A model generated the notes under the pieces. That model had not been told where the DNA came from and searched no databases. It saw nothing but the letters and a program-made list of their open reading frames with translations. Of a stretch of DNA of 17,212 nucleotides, positions 10,582-17,212 are shown piece by piece. Position 1 is the first letter of the stretch; every line of letters starts with the position of its first letter. The stretch is from JACRIK01 sp040753835. GTDB taxonomy: Bacteria; Planctomycetota; MHYJ01; JACQXL01. The translations under genes were made by a program, and so were the position numbers. The DNA is taken from positions 1 to 17,212 of the forward strand of contig JBFMDM010000042.1 of the NCBI GenBank assembly GCA_040753835.1. The letters run 5' to 3'.

Positions 10582-13269
10582 TTAATTGCTCTCTTTGTCC
10601 AGGAGTTTCTTAATCTCAGCCAGTTTCTCCAGGGCCTGGAGCGGGGTGAGGGCGTTGACGTCCAGGCCTTTGAGCGCCTCGGCCACCGGGTGGGGCAGGG
10701 TGGAGAACAGGGCCAGTTGGTTCAGTTCATTGGCCTTCAGTTTATGCGCGCCGCCGTCCAGCAACGGCTTGCCCTGCAAGTCAAATCCCTGCTTTTCCAG
10801 TTGGTTGAGTATCTGCCTGGCCCGCTTGACCGTGTCCTGTGGCAGACCGGCTAAGCGCGCCACGTGGATGCCGTAACTCTTGTCCGTGCCGCCGGAAACA
10901 ATCTTGCGGGTGAATATTATCTTCTCGCCCCATTCCCTGACCGCAATGTGATAGTTCTTGACGGCCGGCAGGATGAGAGAGAGTTCGGTCAGTTCGTGGT
11001 AGTGCGTGGCAAAGAGAGTCCGGCTGCCCAGCCGGTCATGGATGTACTCGGTCACGGCCCATGCAATGCTCACTCCGTCAAAGGTGGAGGTGCCCCGGCC
11101 TATTTCGTCCAATATTATCAAACTCCGCGTCGTGGCGTTGTTGAGGATATTGGCCGTCTCGTTCATCTCCACCATAAAGGTGCTGGCGCCGCGGGTCAGT
11201 TCGTCCGATGCGCCGACCCGGGTGAAGATGCGGTCCACCACTCCGATAACCGCCTCCCTGGCCGGCACGAACCCACCCATCTGGGCCATCAGCACTATCA
11301 GCGCCACCTGCCGGATATAGGTGGATTTGCCGGCCATATTCGGACCGGTCAGGATGATGATGCGCTGTTGTTCGTTATCTAATAATATATCATTGGGGAT
11401 AAACTTCTCCTCCAGAATCCGTTCCAGGACCGGATGCCGGCCCTCAATAATCTTGATGACCAGCGAGTCGTCCACCACAGGCGCGCAGTAGTTGTTCTCA
11501 GCCGCCACCTGGGCCAAAGACAGCAGGCAGTCCAGTTGGGCGATGGCCGAGGCGATATTCTGTAACTGGACGATATATTTCTCAGCGCCCTGGCGCACCT
11601 TCAGGAAGATTTCGTATTCCATCTTCTGGCTCCGTTCCCGGGCGTGCAGGACCTGGGTCTCGTAGTCCTTGAGTTCCGGCGTGATATAACGTTCGGCGTT
11701 CTTGAGGGTCTGCTTGCGGGTGTAATTGGCCGGTATCTTGGTCTGGTGCACGTTGGTTATTTCAATGTAATATCCGAAGACCTGGTTATAGCCGACCTTG
11801 AGGGAATTGATGCCGGTGCGCTTGATTTCCTCGGCCTGGAACCGGGCGATGAAGTCCATTCCCTCCCGGCACATACTTCGGAGTTTGTCCAGTTCGGGAT
11901 TGTAACCATCGCGGATAAATCCGCCCTCGGTGATTTCCAGAGGCGGGTCGTCAACCAAGGCCGTGGCAATAATTTTCTGCAAGGGCTCTAACGGGTCAAG
12001 CCGGGTAAAGATATCCTTGATGATGTCGTAGGTCTTGTCCTGGAGAACCAGCCGGCTCTTGATGAGCGGGATTCTCTGCAGGGTCTTTCTGAGAGCGAGC
12101 ATATCGCGCGGATTGGCCCGGCCTGAGCCGATTTTGGCCGTGACCCGTTCTATATCCACGCAGTTCTTGAGTTCCTTCTGCAGGTCTTTGCGTCGGGTCA
12201 TATCCTGGACAAACACGCCGACCCCCTGCTGGCGCTGTTTGATACGGCTGATGTCGGTCAGGGGCGACAGCAGCCAGTCCCTGAGCAGGCGCGCGCCCAT
12301 TCCGCTCTGGGTCTTGTCCAGCACCCAGAACAGCGAGCCGTAACCGGTCTCCTCCATATTCGTGGTACTGTAGCGCTGGGACGAGATGGTGTTGAGCAAT
12401 TCCAGCGATACCTGGGTGGTCCGGTCTAAATAGAGCCGGTTGTCCGCAGTATAGCGCTCCAGTTTGGTGATGTATTTAAGAGCGCCGTGCATAATCTCTA
12501 ACTTGGTCGTGCCGGGCTGGAGATTATGGGACGGTTGGGTGTGGTGGAGATACTGCATAATTGCGCCGGCCGAGGCGATGCCGCTCTTCAGGCCTTCACA
12601 GCCGAACCCGGCCAGGTTAGAGGTATGGAAATGTTCCAGCAGTGTTTTATAGGCGTTAGTATATTCAAAGGTCCAGTCGTTGGCCGAGGTAAAGGTGGCG
12701 CTGAGACCGTTCTTGAGCGCAGTGAGTATTTCCGGTTTCTGGTCAGCCAGGTATTCCGGAACCAGGCATTCAGCCGGATTTATCCGGCGCAGTTCGTCTA
12801 TCAACCTGTTGATGTTATTGGGGAATTCCTGGGCCTTGAATTCGCCGGTGGACAGGTCAATCCAGGACAGGCCGATGGTATCGCCGACCGTCAGGGCGCA
12901 GAGGAAATTCGGCGCCCTGCTGTTGAGGATATTGTCTTCCAGCACCGTGCCCGGTGTGATGACCCGGATGACCGAGCGGTCAACCAGTTCTTTGCCTGCA
13001 TCGGCCGGTTCGGTCTGCTCGCAGATGGCCACCCTGAAGCCCGTCTTGAGCAGGCGGTTGATGTAGGTGGTGGCCGAGTGGTAGGGCACGCCGGCCATGG
13101 GCACGGTTTTTTCATCCTTAAAGCGCGAGGTCAGGGTAATGCCCAGCACGCGCGAGGCCGTCTTGGCATCGTCATAGAACATCTCGTAGAAATCGCCCAG
13201 CCGGAAAAACAGTATCTCCTGCGGATACTTGTTCTTTATGGCCTGGTATTGTTGCATTAATGGGGTCAT
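10582..13269 (-). CDS. mutS: DNA mismatch repair protein MutS
   Basis: MutS recognises base mismatches and small loops and recruits MutL in an ATP-dependent way. The 895-residue product is full length. It has the mismatch-recognition motif in GDFYEMFYDDA (Phe27-x-Glu29), connector and lever/clamp regions in the middle, the Walker A motif GPNMAGKST (642-650), the MutS signature TRGASTF (692-698), Walker B DEIGRGTST (721-729) and ATHYHEL (754-760). The start at MTPLMQQY corresponds to the conserved beginning of the family with no extra N-terminus; no good Shine-Dalgarno precedes it. Upstream by 72 bp on the same strand is the TPR/SPOR lipoprotein gene, and the gap holds four GTTACAA repeats. 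Repeat copy A touches its stop codon. Short MutS2-type features are absent, so this is the mismatch-repair protein. Confidence 0.98.
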   Translation of the reverse strand: MTPLMQQYQAIKNKYPQEILFFRLGDFYEMFYDDAKTASRVLGITLTSRFKDEKTVPMAGVPYHSATTYINRLLKTGFRVAICEQTEPADAGKELVDRSVIRVITPGTVLEDNILNSRAPNFLCALTVGDTIGLSWIDLSTGEFKAQEFPNNINRLIDELRRINPAECLVPEYLADQKPEILTALKNGLSATFTSANDWTFEYTNAYKTLLEHFHTSNLAGFGCEGLKSGIASAGAIMQYLHHTQPSHNLQPGTTKLEIMHGALKYITKLERYTADNRLYLDRTTQVSLELLNTISSQRYSTTNMEETGYGSLFWVLDKTQSGMGARLLRDWLLSPLTDISRIKQRQQGVGVFVQDMTRRKDLQKELKNCVDIERVTAKIGSGRANPRDMLALRKTLQRIPLIKSRLVLQDKTYDIIKDIFTRLDPLEPLQKIIATALVDDPPLEITEGGFIRDGYNPELDKLRSMCREGMDFIARFQAEEIKRTGINSLKVGYNQVFGYYIEITNVHQTKIPANYTRKQTLKNAERYITPELKDYETQVLHARERSQKMEYEIFLKVRQGAEKYIVQLQNIASAIAQLDCLLSLAQVAAENNYCAPVVDDSLVIKIIEGRHPVLERILEEKFIPNDILLDNEQQRIIILTGPNMAGKSTYIRQVALIVLMAQMGGFVPAREAVIGVVDRIFTRVGASDELTRGASTFMVEMNETANILNNATTRSLIILDEIGRGTSTFDGVSIAWAVTEYIHDRLGSRTLFATHYHELTELSLILPAVKNYHIAVREWGEKIIFTRKIVSGGTDKSYGIHVARLAGLPQDTVKRARQILNQLEKQGFDLQGKPLLDGGAHKLKANELNQLALFSTLPHPVAEALKGLDVNALTPLQALEKLAEIKKLLDKESN

Positions 13270-13278
13270 AGAAAACAG

Positions 13279-13335
13279 GTTACAATAGTTACAATTGGTT
13301 ACAAAAGTTACAATAGTTGCCGGAACCTTTGTAAC
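13279..13335. repeat. Four GTTACAA direct repeats plus one inverted copy upstream of mutS
   Basis: GTTACAA is at 13279, 13288, 13298 and 13307 with spacings of 9, 10 and 9 bp, and an inverted TTGTAAC lies at 13329-13335. The array ends about 10 bp from the mutS start codon. The near-helical spacing would place sites on one face of the DNA. It may be a regulator array or a mini-satellite; nothing distinguishes these by eye. Confidence 0.7.
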
Positions 13336-13341
13336 ATCTTA

Positions 13342-14154
13342 TTATGGTATTACCACCGCTTCGGTGCCCAGTTCATTTATCCGCTCGGCCTCTTTCCTGG
13401 CCTCTTCAAAGGTTTCGTACCGGCCGGACCAGACGTAATAGAATTCCTTGCCGGCGATGAGGATGATATTGACCGTGGCATTGATGCCCTTTTCCTGGGC
13501 CAGTTCTTTCTGGTAGTTCAGGGCGTTTTCCCTGACGCTGTATTTGCCCAACTGTACCGTAAAGAGGTTGGGCGGTATGGAGAGCCGTTCCTGGATATGC
13601 TCCCGGAGTTTCTCATCCGCCTCATTCTCTGGCTGGAGCGCGGCCAGGGCCGACTCAAGACGCTTCCGGCCCTCGGCATACTGCTCATAACGTATTAGGC
13701 AGATGCCCAGGTCGTAATGCAGGTGGGGCAGTGACAATTCGGCGTTGTTGTATTTCTGCGCCTTCTGGTAATAATAGATGGCGTTCTTGTATTTGTGTTG
13801 GGTTTGGTAAAGTTGGGCCAGCGCATTGTGGGCCAGCGTCTCAAATGACTGGCGGTTGGCGCGGGGCGGCTTATCCAGCGCCTTGAGCAGGTTCTTCTCC
13901 GCCTCTACGTAGTTGGTCAGGGCCAGATAGGAGACGCCCATCCGGAAATACGCCTCCGGGAGGTATTCCGACTTCTTCTCGGCCGTGATAAACTGCCGGT
14001 AGAATCCGATGGCCTCGGCGTAGTTGCCGTTCAGGAAGTTCTCCTCGGCCTGGCGGAATGCCTCATTCTGCGGGAACGGCTGGTGCGGCAGGGACGGGCA
14101 GCCGACTATAAAACAGTAAACAGTAAACACTATACAGTAGACAGTAGAACGCAT
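13342..14154 (-). CDS. Lipoprotein with TPR repeats and C-terminal SPOR domain
   Basis: The 270-residue product begins with a hydrophobic segment ending in FIVGC, an acceptable lipobox with Cys19 as the lipidated residue. Residues about 30-175 form helical TPR-like repeats (NYAEAIGFYRQFI, 44-56; NYVEAEKNLLKAL, 81-93; KYKNAIYYYQKAQ, 121-133; QYAEGRKRLESAL, 158-170). Residues 197-270 (FTVQLGKYSVRENALNYQKE onward, with YYVWSGRYETFEEA) match the SPOR domain, which binds denuded glycan strands of septal peptidoglycan. The protein is probably anchored in the outer membrane and acts in cell-wall or division complexes, like YbgF/CpoB-type TPR proteins, though it is not an orthologue I can name. The signal peptide is encoded by a 7-bp tandem array. 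A promoter ends 6 nt before the ATG, supporting this start. Confidence 0.87.
   Translation of the reverse strand: MRSTVYCIVFTVYCFIVGCPSLPHQPFPQNEAFRQAEENFLNGNYAEAIGFYRQFITAEKKSEYLPEAYFRMGVSYLALTNYVEAEKNLLKALDKPPRANRQSFETLAHNALAQLYQTQHKYKNAIYYYQKAQKYNNAELSLPHLHYDLGICLIRYEQYAEGRKRLESALAALQPENEADEKLREHIQERLSIPPNLFTVQLGKYSVRENALNYQKELAQEKGINATVNIILIAGKEFYYVWSGRYETFEEARKEAERINELGTEAVVIP
14113..14147. repeat. Five 7-bp tandem repeats encoding the lipoprotein signal peptide
   Basis: Units ACAGTAA, ACAGTAA, ACACTAT, ACAGTAG and ACAGTAG follow each other without gaps on the plus strand. Read on the minus strand they encode the hydrophobic core. Because three 7-bp units make seven codons, the peptide itself repeats: TVYCIVF then TVYCFIV. 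Loss or gain of one unit would shift the frame of the lipoprotein gene. Confidence 0.8.
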
Positions 14155-14160
14155 AGGGAA

Positions 14161-14189
14161 AATCTACCCGATAAGATACAAAATGTCAA
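14161..14189 (-). promoter_or_regulatory. Promoter of the TPR/SPOR lipoprotein gene, near-leaderless
   Basis: On the minus strand TTGACA (14189-14184, 6/6), a 17-nt spacer and TAGATT (14166-14161, 4/6) end 6 nt before the ATG at 14154. Transcription would start at about the ATG itself. No Shine-Dalgarno is possible in the remaining bases. Confidence 0.6.
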
Positions 14190-14210
14190 GTATAGAAACG
14201 TATAAAATGC

Positions 14211-14420
14211 AACCACAGATTTCACCGATTACACCGATTAATCTGCGAACTCCGCAGAGACCCCCGACAAATACTGTCGGGGCAGGCGCGAAGCGCTCTA
14301 AGCGCAGCGTGACTCCGAGCACCCACTGGAGCGCAGGTCAACTCCGCAGAGACCCCGCCAGAGGCGAGGCTCGCCCCGAAGGGCGGCGCGATAGCGAAAT
14401 CAGTGTAATCTGTGGCTGCG
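14211..14420. repeat. Modular intergenic repeat, copy B (inverted and permuted relative to copy A)
   Basis: Relative to copy A this copy is inverted. Module Y lies at 14285-14339 and module X at 14340-14389, both identical to copy A but in swapped order. The 15-mer AACTCCGCAGAGACC is at 14248 and 14340. A hairpin with stem CCCCGACA/TGTCGGGG (14262-14282) stands where module X would follow in copy A. The ends are ACCACAGAT-type repeats (14211-14247 and 14396-14416). It fills the gap between the divergent lipoprotein and secA genes; the secA promoter starts just after it. Confidence 0.85.
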
Positions 14421-14428
14421 GAGTTTTC

Positions 14429-14457
14429 TTGACCCATTAAGAGATGTTTGCTACTAT
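14429..14457 (+). promoter_or_regulatory. secA: Promoter of secA, near-leaderless
   Basis: TTGACC (14429-14434, 5/6), a 17-nt spacer and TACTAT (14452-14457, 4/6) end 9 nt before the secA ATG. The mRNA leader would be only a few bases. No Shine-Dalgarno and no SecM-like leader gene are present. Confidence 0.55.
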
Positions 14458-14466
14458 TGTGAAATT

Positions 14467-17076
14467 ATGTTAGGTATTATCCGAAAGTTATTTCCGTCCC
14501 GGAACGAGCGGCTGGTCAACGCGCTCTACCGGACCGTGGTGCGGGTCAATGCCTTTGAGGCGGAGATAGCGCGCCTGTCTGACGAGCAGTTACGCGCCAA
14601 GACGGCCGAGTTCCGCCAGCGCCTCAAGGACGGCCTGACCATGGATGACATCCTGCCCGAGGTATTTGCCGTGGTCCGCGAGGCCAGCAAGCGCACCACC
14701 AAGATGCGCCACTTTGATGTCCAACTAATCGGCGGAATGGTCCTGCATCAGGGCAAGATTGCCGAGATGGCCACCGGCGAAGGCAAGACCTTAGTGGCCA
14801 CGTTGCCGGCCTATCTCAATGCGCTAACCGGCAAGGGCGTGCATATCGTTACGGTTAACGACTACCTGGCCAAGCGCGACCGGGAATGGATGGGCCCGAT
14901 TTACGAGATGCTCGGCCTGACCGTCGGAGTAATCCAGAACAATATGGACAATCCCGAACGCAAGGCGGCTTACGGCTGCGACATCACCTACGGCACCAAT
15001 AACGAATTCGGATTTGATTACCTGCGCGATAATATGAAGGTCCGGTTTGATTCCCAGGTCCAGCGCGGGTATTTCTTCGGCATCGTTGACGAGGTGGACA
15101 GCATCCTGATAGACGAGGCGCGCACGCCCCTGATTATCTCCGGACCGGCTGAGGAATCCACCGACAAATATTACGTGGCCGAACGGGTGGCCAAGCAGAT
15201 GAGGAAGGACAGTGACTACACGGTTAAGGAAAAGGAGAATGCCGTCATTCTGACCGAGGCCGGCATAGAGCGGGCCCAGAAACTGGTCGGAGTGGATACC
15301 TTCTATACCGGTCAGAATATGGAATGGCCCCATCATATAGAACAGGCCCTGCGCGCCAAGGAATTATATAAAAAGGATAAGGAATATATCGTCAAGGACA
15401 ACGAGGTTATTATCGTGGACGAGTTCACCGGACGCTTGATGCCGGGCCGGAGATGGAGCGACGGGCTTCATCAGGCCGTTGAAGCCCACGAGAACCTGAA
15501 AATCCGCGAGGAGAACCAGACCCTGGCCACCATCACGCTCCAGAATTATTTCCGGATGTATGAGAAACTGTCCGGAATGACCGGCACGGCCATCACCGAG
15601 GCAATGGAGTTCTTCAGTATCTATAAGTTGGAGGTAGTGACCATTCCGACCAACCGGGCGCTGATTCGGACCAGTTTTCCGGATATGGTCTTCAGGACCG
15701 AGGAGGAGAAGTTTGAGGCCATCTCCGAGGAAATCGTGCAGGTGAATGCCACGGGTCGGCCCATCCTGGTCGGCACGACCTCTATAGAGAATTCCGAACG
15801 CATCAGCGAGATGCTCAAGCGCCGGGGCGTCAAGCACGACGTCCTGAACGCCAAACAGCACGAGCGCGAGGCCCAGATTGTGGCCAATGCCGGACAGCGC
15901 GGGACCGTGACCATCGCCACCAATATGGCCGGCCGGGGCACGGATATTATTTTAGGCGAGGGCGTGGCCAAATTGGGCGGACTGCATATATTGGGCACCG
16001 AGCGCCACGAGGCGCGCCGGATTGACAACCAGTTGCGCGGCCGGGCCGGACGCCAGGGCGACCCGGGCTCGTCGCAATTCATCCTGTCTCTGGAAGACCA
16101 TATTCTCCGGCTTTTTGCGCCCCAGTGGGTCTCGCAACTCCTGCTGAAACTGGGTATGGAAAAGGGTCAGCCCATTGCCAGCCGGATGATTTCCAACGCC
16201 ATAGAAAAGGCCCAGAAGCGGATGGAGTCCCATAACTTTGACATCCGCAAGAACTTGCTGGATTACGACAAGGTGATGAACGAACAGCGCCTGATTGTCT
16301 ATGGTCAGCGCCAGAAGATTCTCAAGGGTGACAACCTTAAAGAAATGGTTCTGGAGATGGTCAATGAATCCATCTACGAGAAGATAGACAAATTCCTGCC
16401 TGAGGATTCCAAGGAATGGGATTTCCAGGGCCTGTCCGACCTGCTCAAGCAGAAGATTGGCATCACGGTCCCGGCCTCGGATTTGGAGGCATTGAAGGAC
16501 GATATGGAAAAACTGGAGGAGCGGATAATCAAGGAGGCGGAAAAATCATACGTCGAGCGGGAGCAGAAATTAGGCGCGGAATATATGCGCAATGTGGAAC
16601 GGTTCATCCTGCTGGAAAAGATAGACGAGCGGTGGAAGAACCATCTCTATGCGATGGATTACCTGAGAAGCGGCATTGGGCTGCGCGGTTATGCCCAGAC
16701 CGACCCGAAGATGGAATACAAGCGCGAGGGCTACCGGATGTTTGACGAGATGCTGGCCGGCGTCAAGAACGAGGTAACCGAACTCATCTTCAAGGTCCAG
16801 CCCATAAAAGAGTTGGAAGAAGAACTGGCCCGGATATGGAAAATCAGCGACACCTCGCACAAGGAACTAGGGAGTTTTGAGGCCGCCGGTCAACCGGTCA
16901 GACGGTCGTCCGGTTCGCCGGTCGGTCCGACAGACGGGCAGACAGGCAGACAGGCAGACGGGCAGATAGAAAAGCCCAAGCCCATCATCGGCGCCAGCCG
17001 CGAGACAGGCCGCAACGACCCGTGCCCTTGTGGAAGCGGGAAGAAGTACAAGAAGTGCTGCGGAGCCAGAGGTTAA
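14467..17076 (+). CDS. secA: Preprotein translocase ATPase SecA
   Basis: SecA is the motor that pushes unfolded preproteins through SecYEG. The 869-residue product contains the N-terminal LVNALYRTV segment, Walker A MATGEGKT (101-108), the DEAD-type region IVDEVDSILIDEARTPLIIS, the preprotein cross-linking domain, GRAGRQGDPGSSQF of the second nucleotide-binding fold, and the helical scaffold with YLRSGIGLRGYAQTDPK. It ends in the SEC-C zinc motif CPCGSGKKYKKCC (Cys853, Cys855, Cys864, Cys865), which binds SecB or phospholipid in other bacteria. Between the core and the zinc tail, residues about 807-833 are a Gly/Gln/Arg/Ser/Pro-rich linker encoded by an 8-bp tandem array. The ATG lies 9 nt after a promoter. 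The stop codon is the centre of a 20-bp palindrome. Confidence 0.98.
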   Translation: MLGIIRKLFPSRNERLVNALYRTVVRVNAFEAEIARLSDEQLRAKTAEFRQRLKDGLTMDDILPEVFAVVREASKRTTKMRHFDVQLIGGMVLHQGKIAEMATGEGKTLVATLPAYLNALTGKGVHIVTVNDYLAKRDREWMGPIYEMLGLTVGVIQNNMDNPERKAAYGCDITYGTNNEFGFDYLRDNMKVRFDSQVQRGYFFGIVDEVDSILIDEARTPLIISGPAEESTDKYYVAERVAKQMRKDSDYTVKEKENAVILTEAGIERAQKLVGVDTFYTGQNMEWPHHIEQALRAKELYKKDKEYIVKDNEVIIVDEFTGRLMPGRRWSDGLHQAVEAHENLKIREENQTLATITLQNYFRMYEKLSGMTGTAITEAMEFFSIYKLEVVTIPTNRALIRTSFPDMVFRTEEEKFEAISEEIVQVNATGRPILVGTTSIENSERISEMLKRRGVKHDVLNAKQHEREAQIVANAGQRGTVTIATNMAGRGTDIILGEGVAKLGGLHILGTERHEARRIDNQLRGRAGRQGDPGSSQFILSLEDHILRLFAPQWVSQLLLKLGMEKGQPIASRMISNAIEKAQKRMESHNFDIRKNLLDYDKVMNEQRLIVYGQRQKILKGDNLKEMVLEMVNESIYEKIDKFLPEDSKEWDFQGLSDLLKQKIGITVPASDLEALKDDMEKLEERIIKEAEKSYVEREQKLGAEYMRNVERFILLEKIDERWKNHLYAMDYLRSGIGLRGYAQTDPKMEYKREGYRMFDEMLAGVKNEVTELIFKVQPIKELEEELARIWKISDTSHKELGSFEAAGQPVRRSSGSPVGPTDGQTGRQADGQIEKPKPIIGASRETGRNDPCPCGSGKKYKKCCGARG
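16886..16965. repeat. Degenerate 8-bp tandem array within the secA linker
   Basis: Ten consecutive 8-bp units run from CCGGTCAA and CCGGTCAG through CCGGTTCG and CCGGTCGG to ACGGGCAG, ACAGGCAG, ACAGGCAG and ACGGGCAG. The last four are nearly identical. Because 8 is not a multiple of 3, a change of one unit would shift the frame and remove the zinc-binding tail (residues 850-869) but leave the motor intact. Confidence 0.8.
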
Positions 17077-17177
17077 CCTCTGGCGGAGTCCCCCGCCCTA
17101 TTCAGTTAGAGCGGGGCTGGGACGGCTATTTGCCCGCCAAAGGCGGGTCCGCCTCCCGCCAATCCGCCTAAGGCGGA
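17065..17177. repeat. secA: Cluster of hairpins at and after the secA stop
   Basis: GCCAGAGGTTAACCTCTGGC (17065-17084) is a perfect palindrome centred on the stop codon. It is followed by CCCCGC/GCGGGG (17091-17096 and 17111-17116), CCCGCC/GGCGGG with an AAA loop (17133-17147) and TCCGCC/GGCGGA with a TAA loop (17163-17177). None has a T-run, so they may act as 3'-end stabilisers or rho-dependent pause points. They belong to the CCGCCAGAGGCGG and CCGCCTAAGGCGG repeat types. Confidence 0.7.
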
Positions 17178-17212
17178 CTGGTGACTGGCGGAAAATTCCA
17201 TACGATAAAATA

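Noticed and set aside
12491..12527. 8-bp inverted repeat (ATAATCTC/GAGATTAT) inside mutS
   Set aside because: An 8-bp inverted repeat with a 21-nt loop is expected several times by chance in a window this size, and it has no flanking direct repeat or added length.
14222..14437. 71-residue minus-strand and 85-residue plus-strand open frames
   Set aside because: Both lie inside modular repeat copy B and are by-products of its composition.

Overview
This is a 17.2 kb bacterial chromosomal window of moderate G+C. No tRNA, rRNA, CRISPR array or transposase gene was seen. The gene set points to an uncultured Gram-negative-type bacterium: a lipoprotein with a peptidoglycan-binding SPOR domain, a HEAT-repeat/VWA exported protein, and SecA with a zinc-binding tail. 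The VWA/HEAT protein and the many short dispersed repeats (ACCACAGATTACACAGAT-like, CTCTGCGGAGTT-like, CCGCCAGAGGCGG-like) would fit Planctomycetota or a neighbouring PVC-type lineage. That placement is an inference; no marker gene settles it.

Layout. 1-729 (minus strand): the start of an M19 dipeptidase gene running off the left edge, then a small membrane-anchored BON-like protein. 730-1529: a repeat-rich gap with a 36-residue small ORF and three palindromic 21-bp repeats. 1530-3410 (plus): a conserved-hypothetical protein and a fibre-like protein built of decapeptide repeats. 3413-4957 (minus): an exported HEAT-repeat/VWA protein. 4958-5214: a divergent promoter region with a remarkable set of overlapping inverted repeats. 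5215-8758 (plus): pyrR-pyrB-[MNT nucleotidyltransferase-HEPN]-pyrC, a pyrimidine operon with a toxin-antitoxin-like pair in its middle, closed by an 18-bp-stem terminator. 9003-9401: a small A+T-rich membrane protein. 9465-10226: an RluB-type pseudouridine synthase. 10582-14154 (minus): mutS and a TPR/SPOR lipoprotein, flanked by inverted, internally permuted copies of a ~100-bp repeat. 14467-17076 (plus): secA.

The pyr genes belong together: PyrR senses uridine nucleotides and controls expression, PyrB (aspartate carbamoyltransferase) and PyrC (dihydroorotase) perform steps 2 and 3 of UMP synthesis. A good promoter (TTGACC-18-TAAAAT) lies about 165 nt upstream of pyrR, so the mRNA leader is long. 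It can fold into several mutually exclusive hairpins, as expected for a PyrR-type control region, but it does not visibly match the known PyrR-binding loop. In contrast, secA, the lipoprotein gene and the VWA gene each have a -35/-10 pair only 6-9 nt before the ATG and no Shine-Dalgarno, suggesting leaderless mRNAs.

The other theme is repeats entering coding sequence. A 36-bp palindrome with a 6-bp direct repeat on each side sits in frame inside pyrR. A relative may sit inside the dipeptidase gene. A 7-bp tandem array encodes the lipoprotein signal peptide, an 8-bp array encodes the SecA linker, and a 20-bp palindrome is centred on the secA stop codon.
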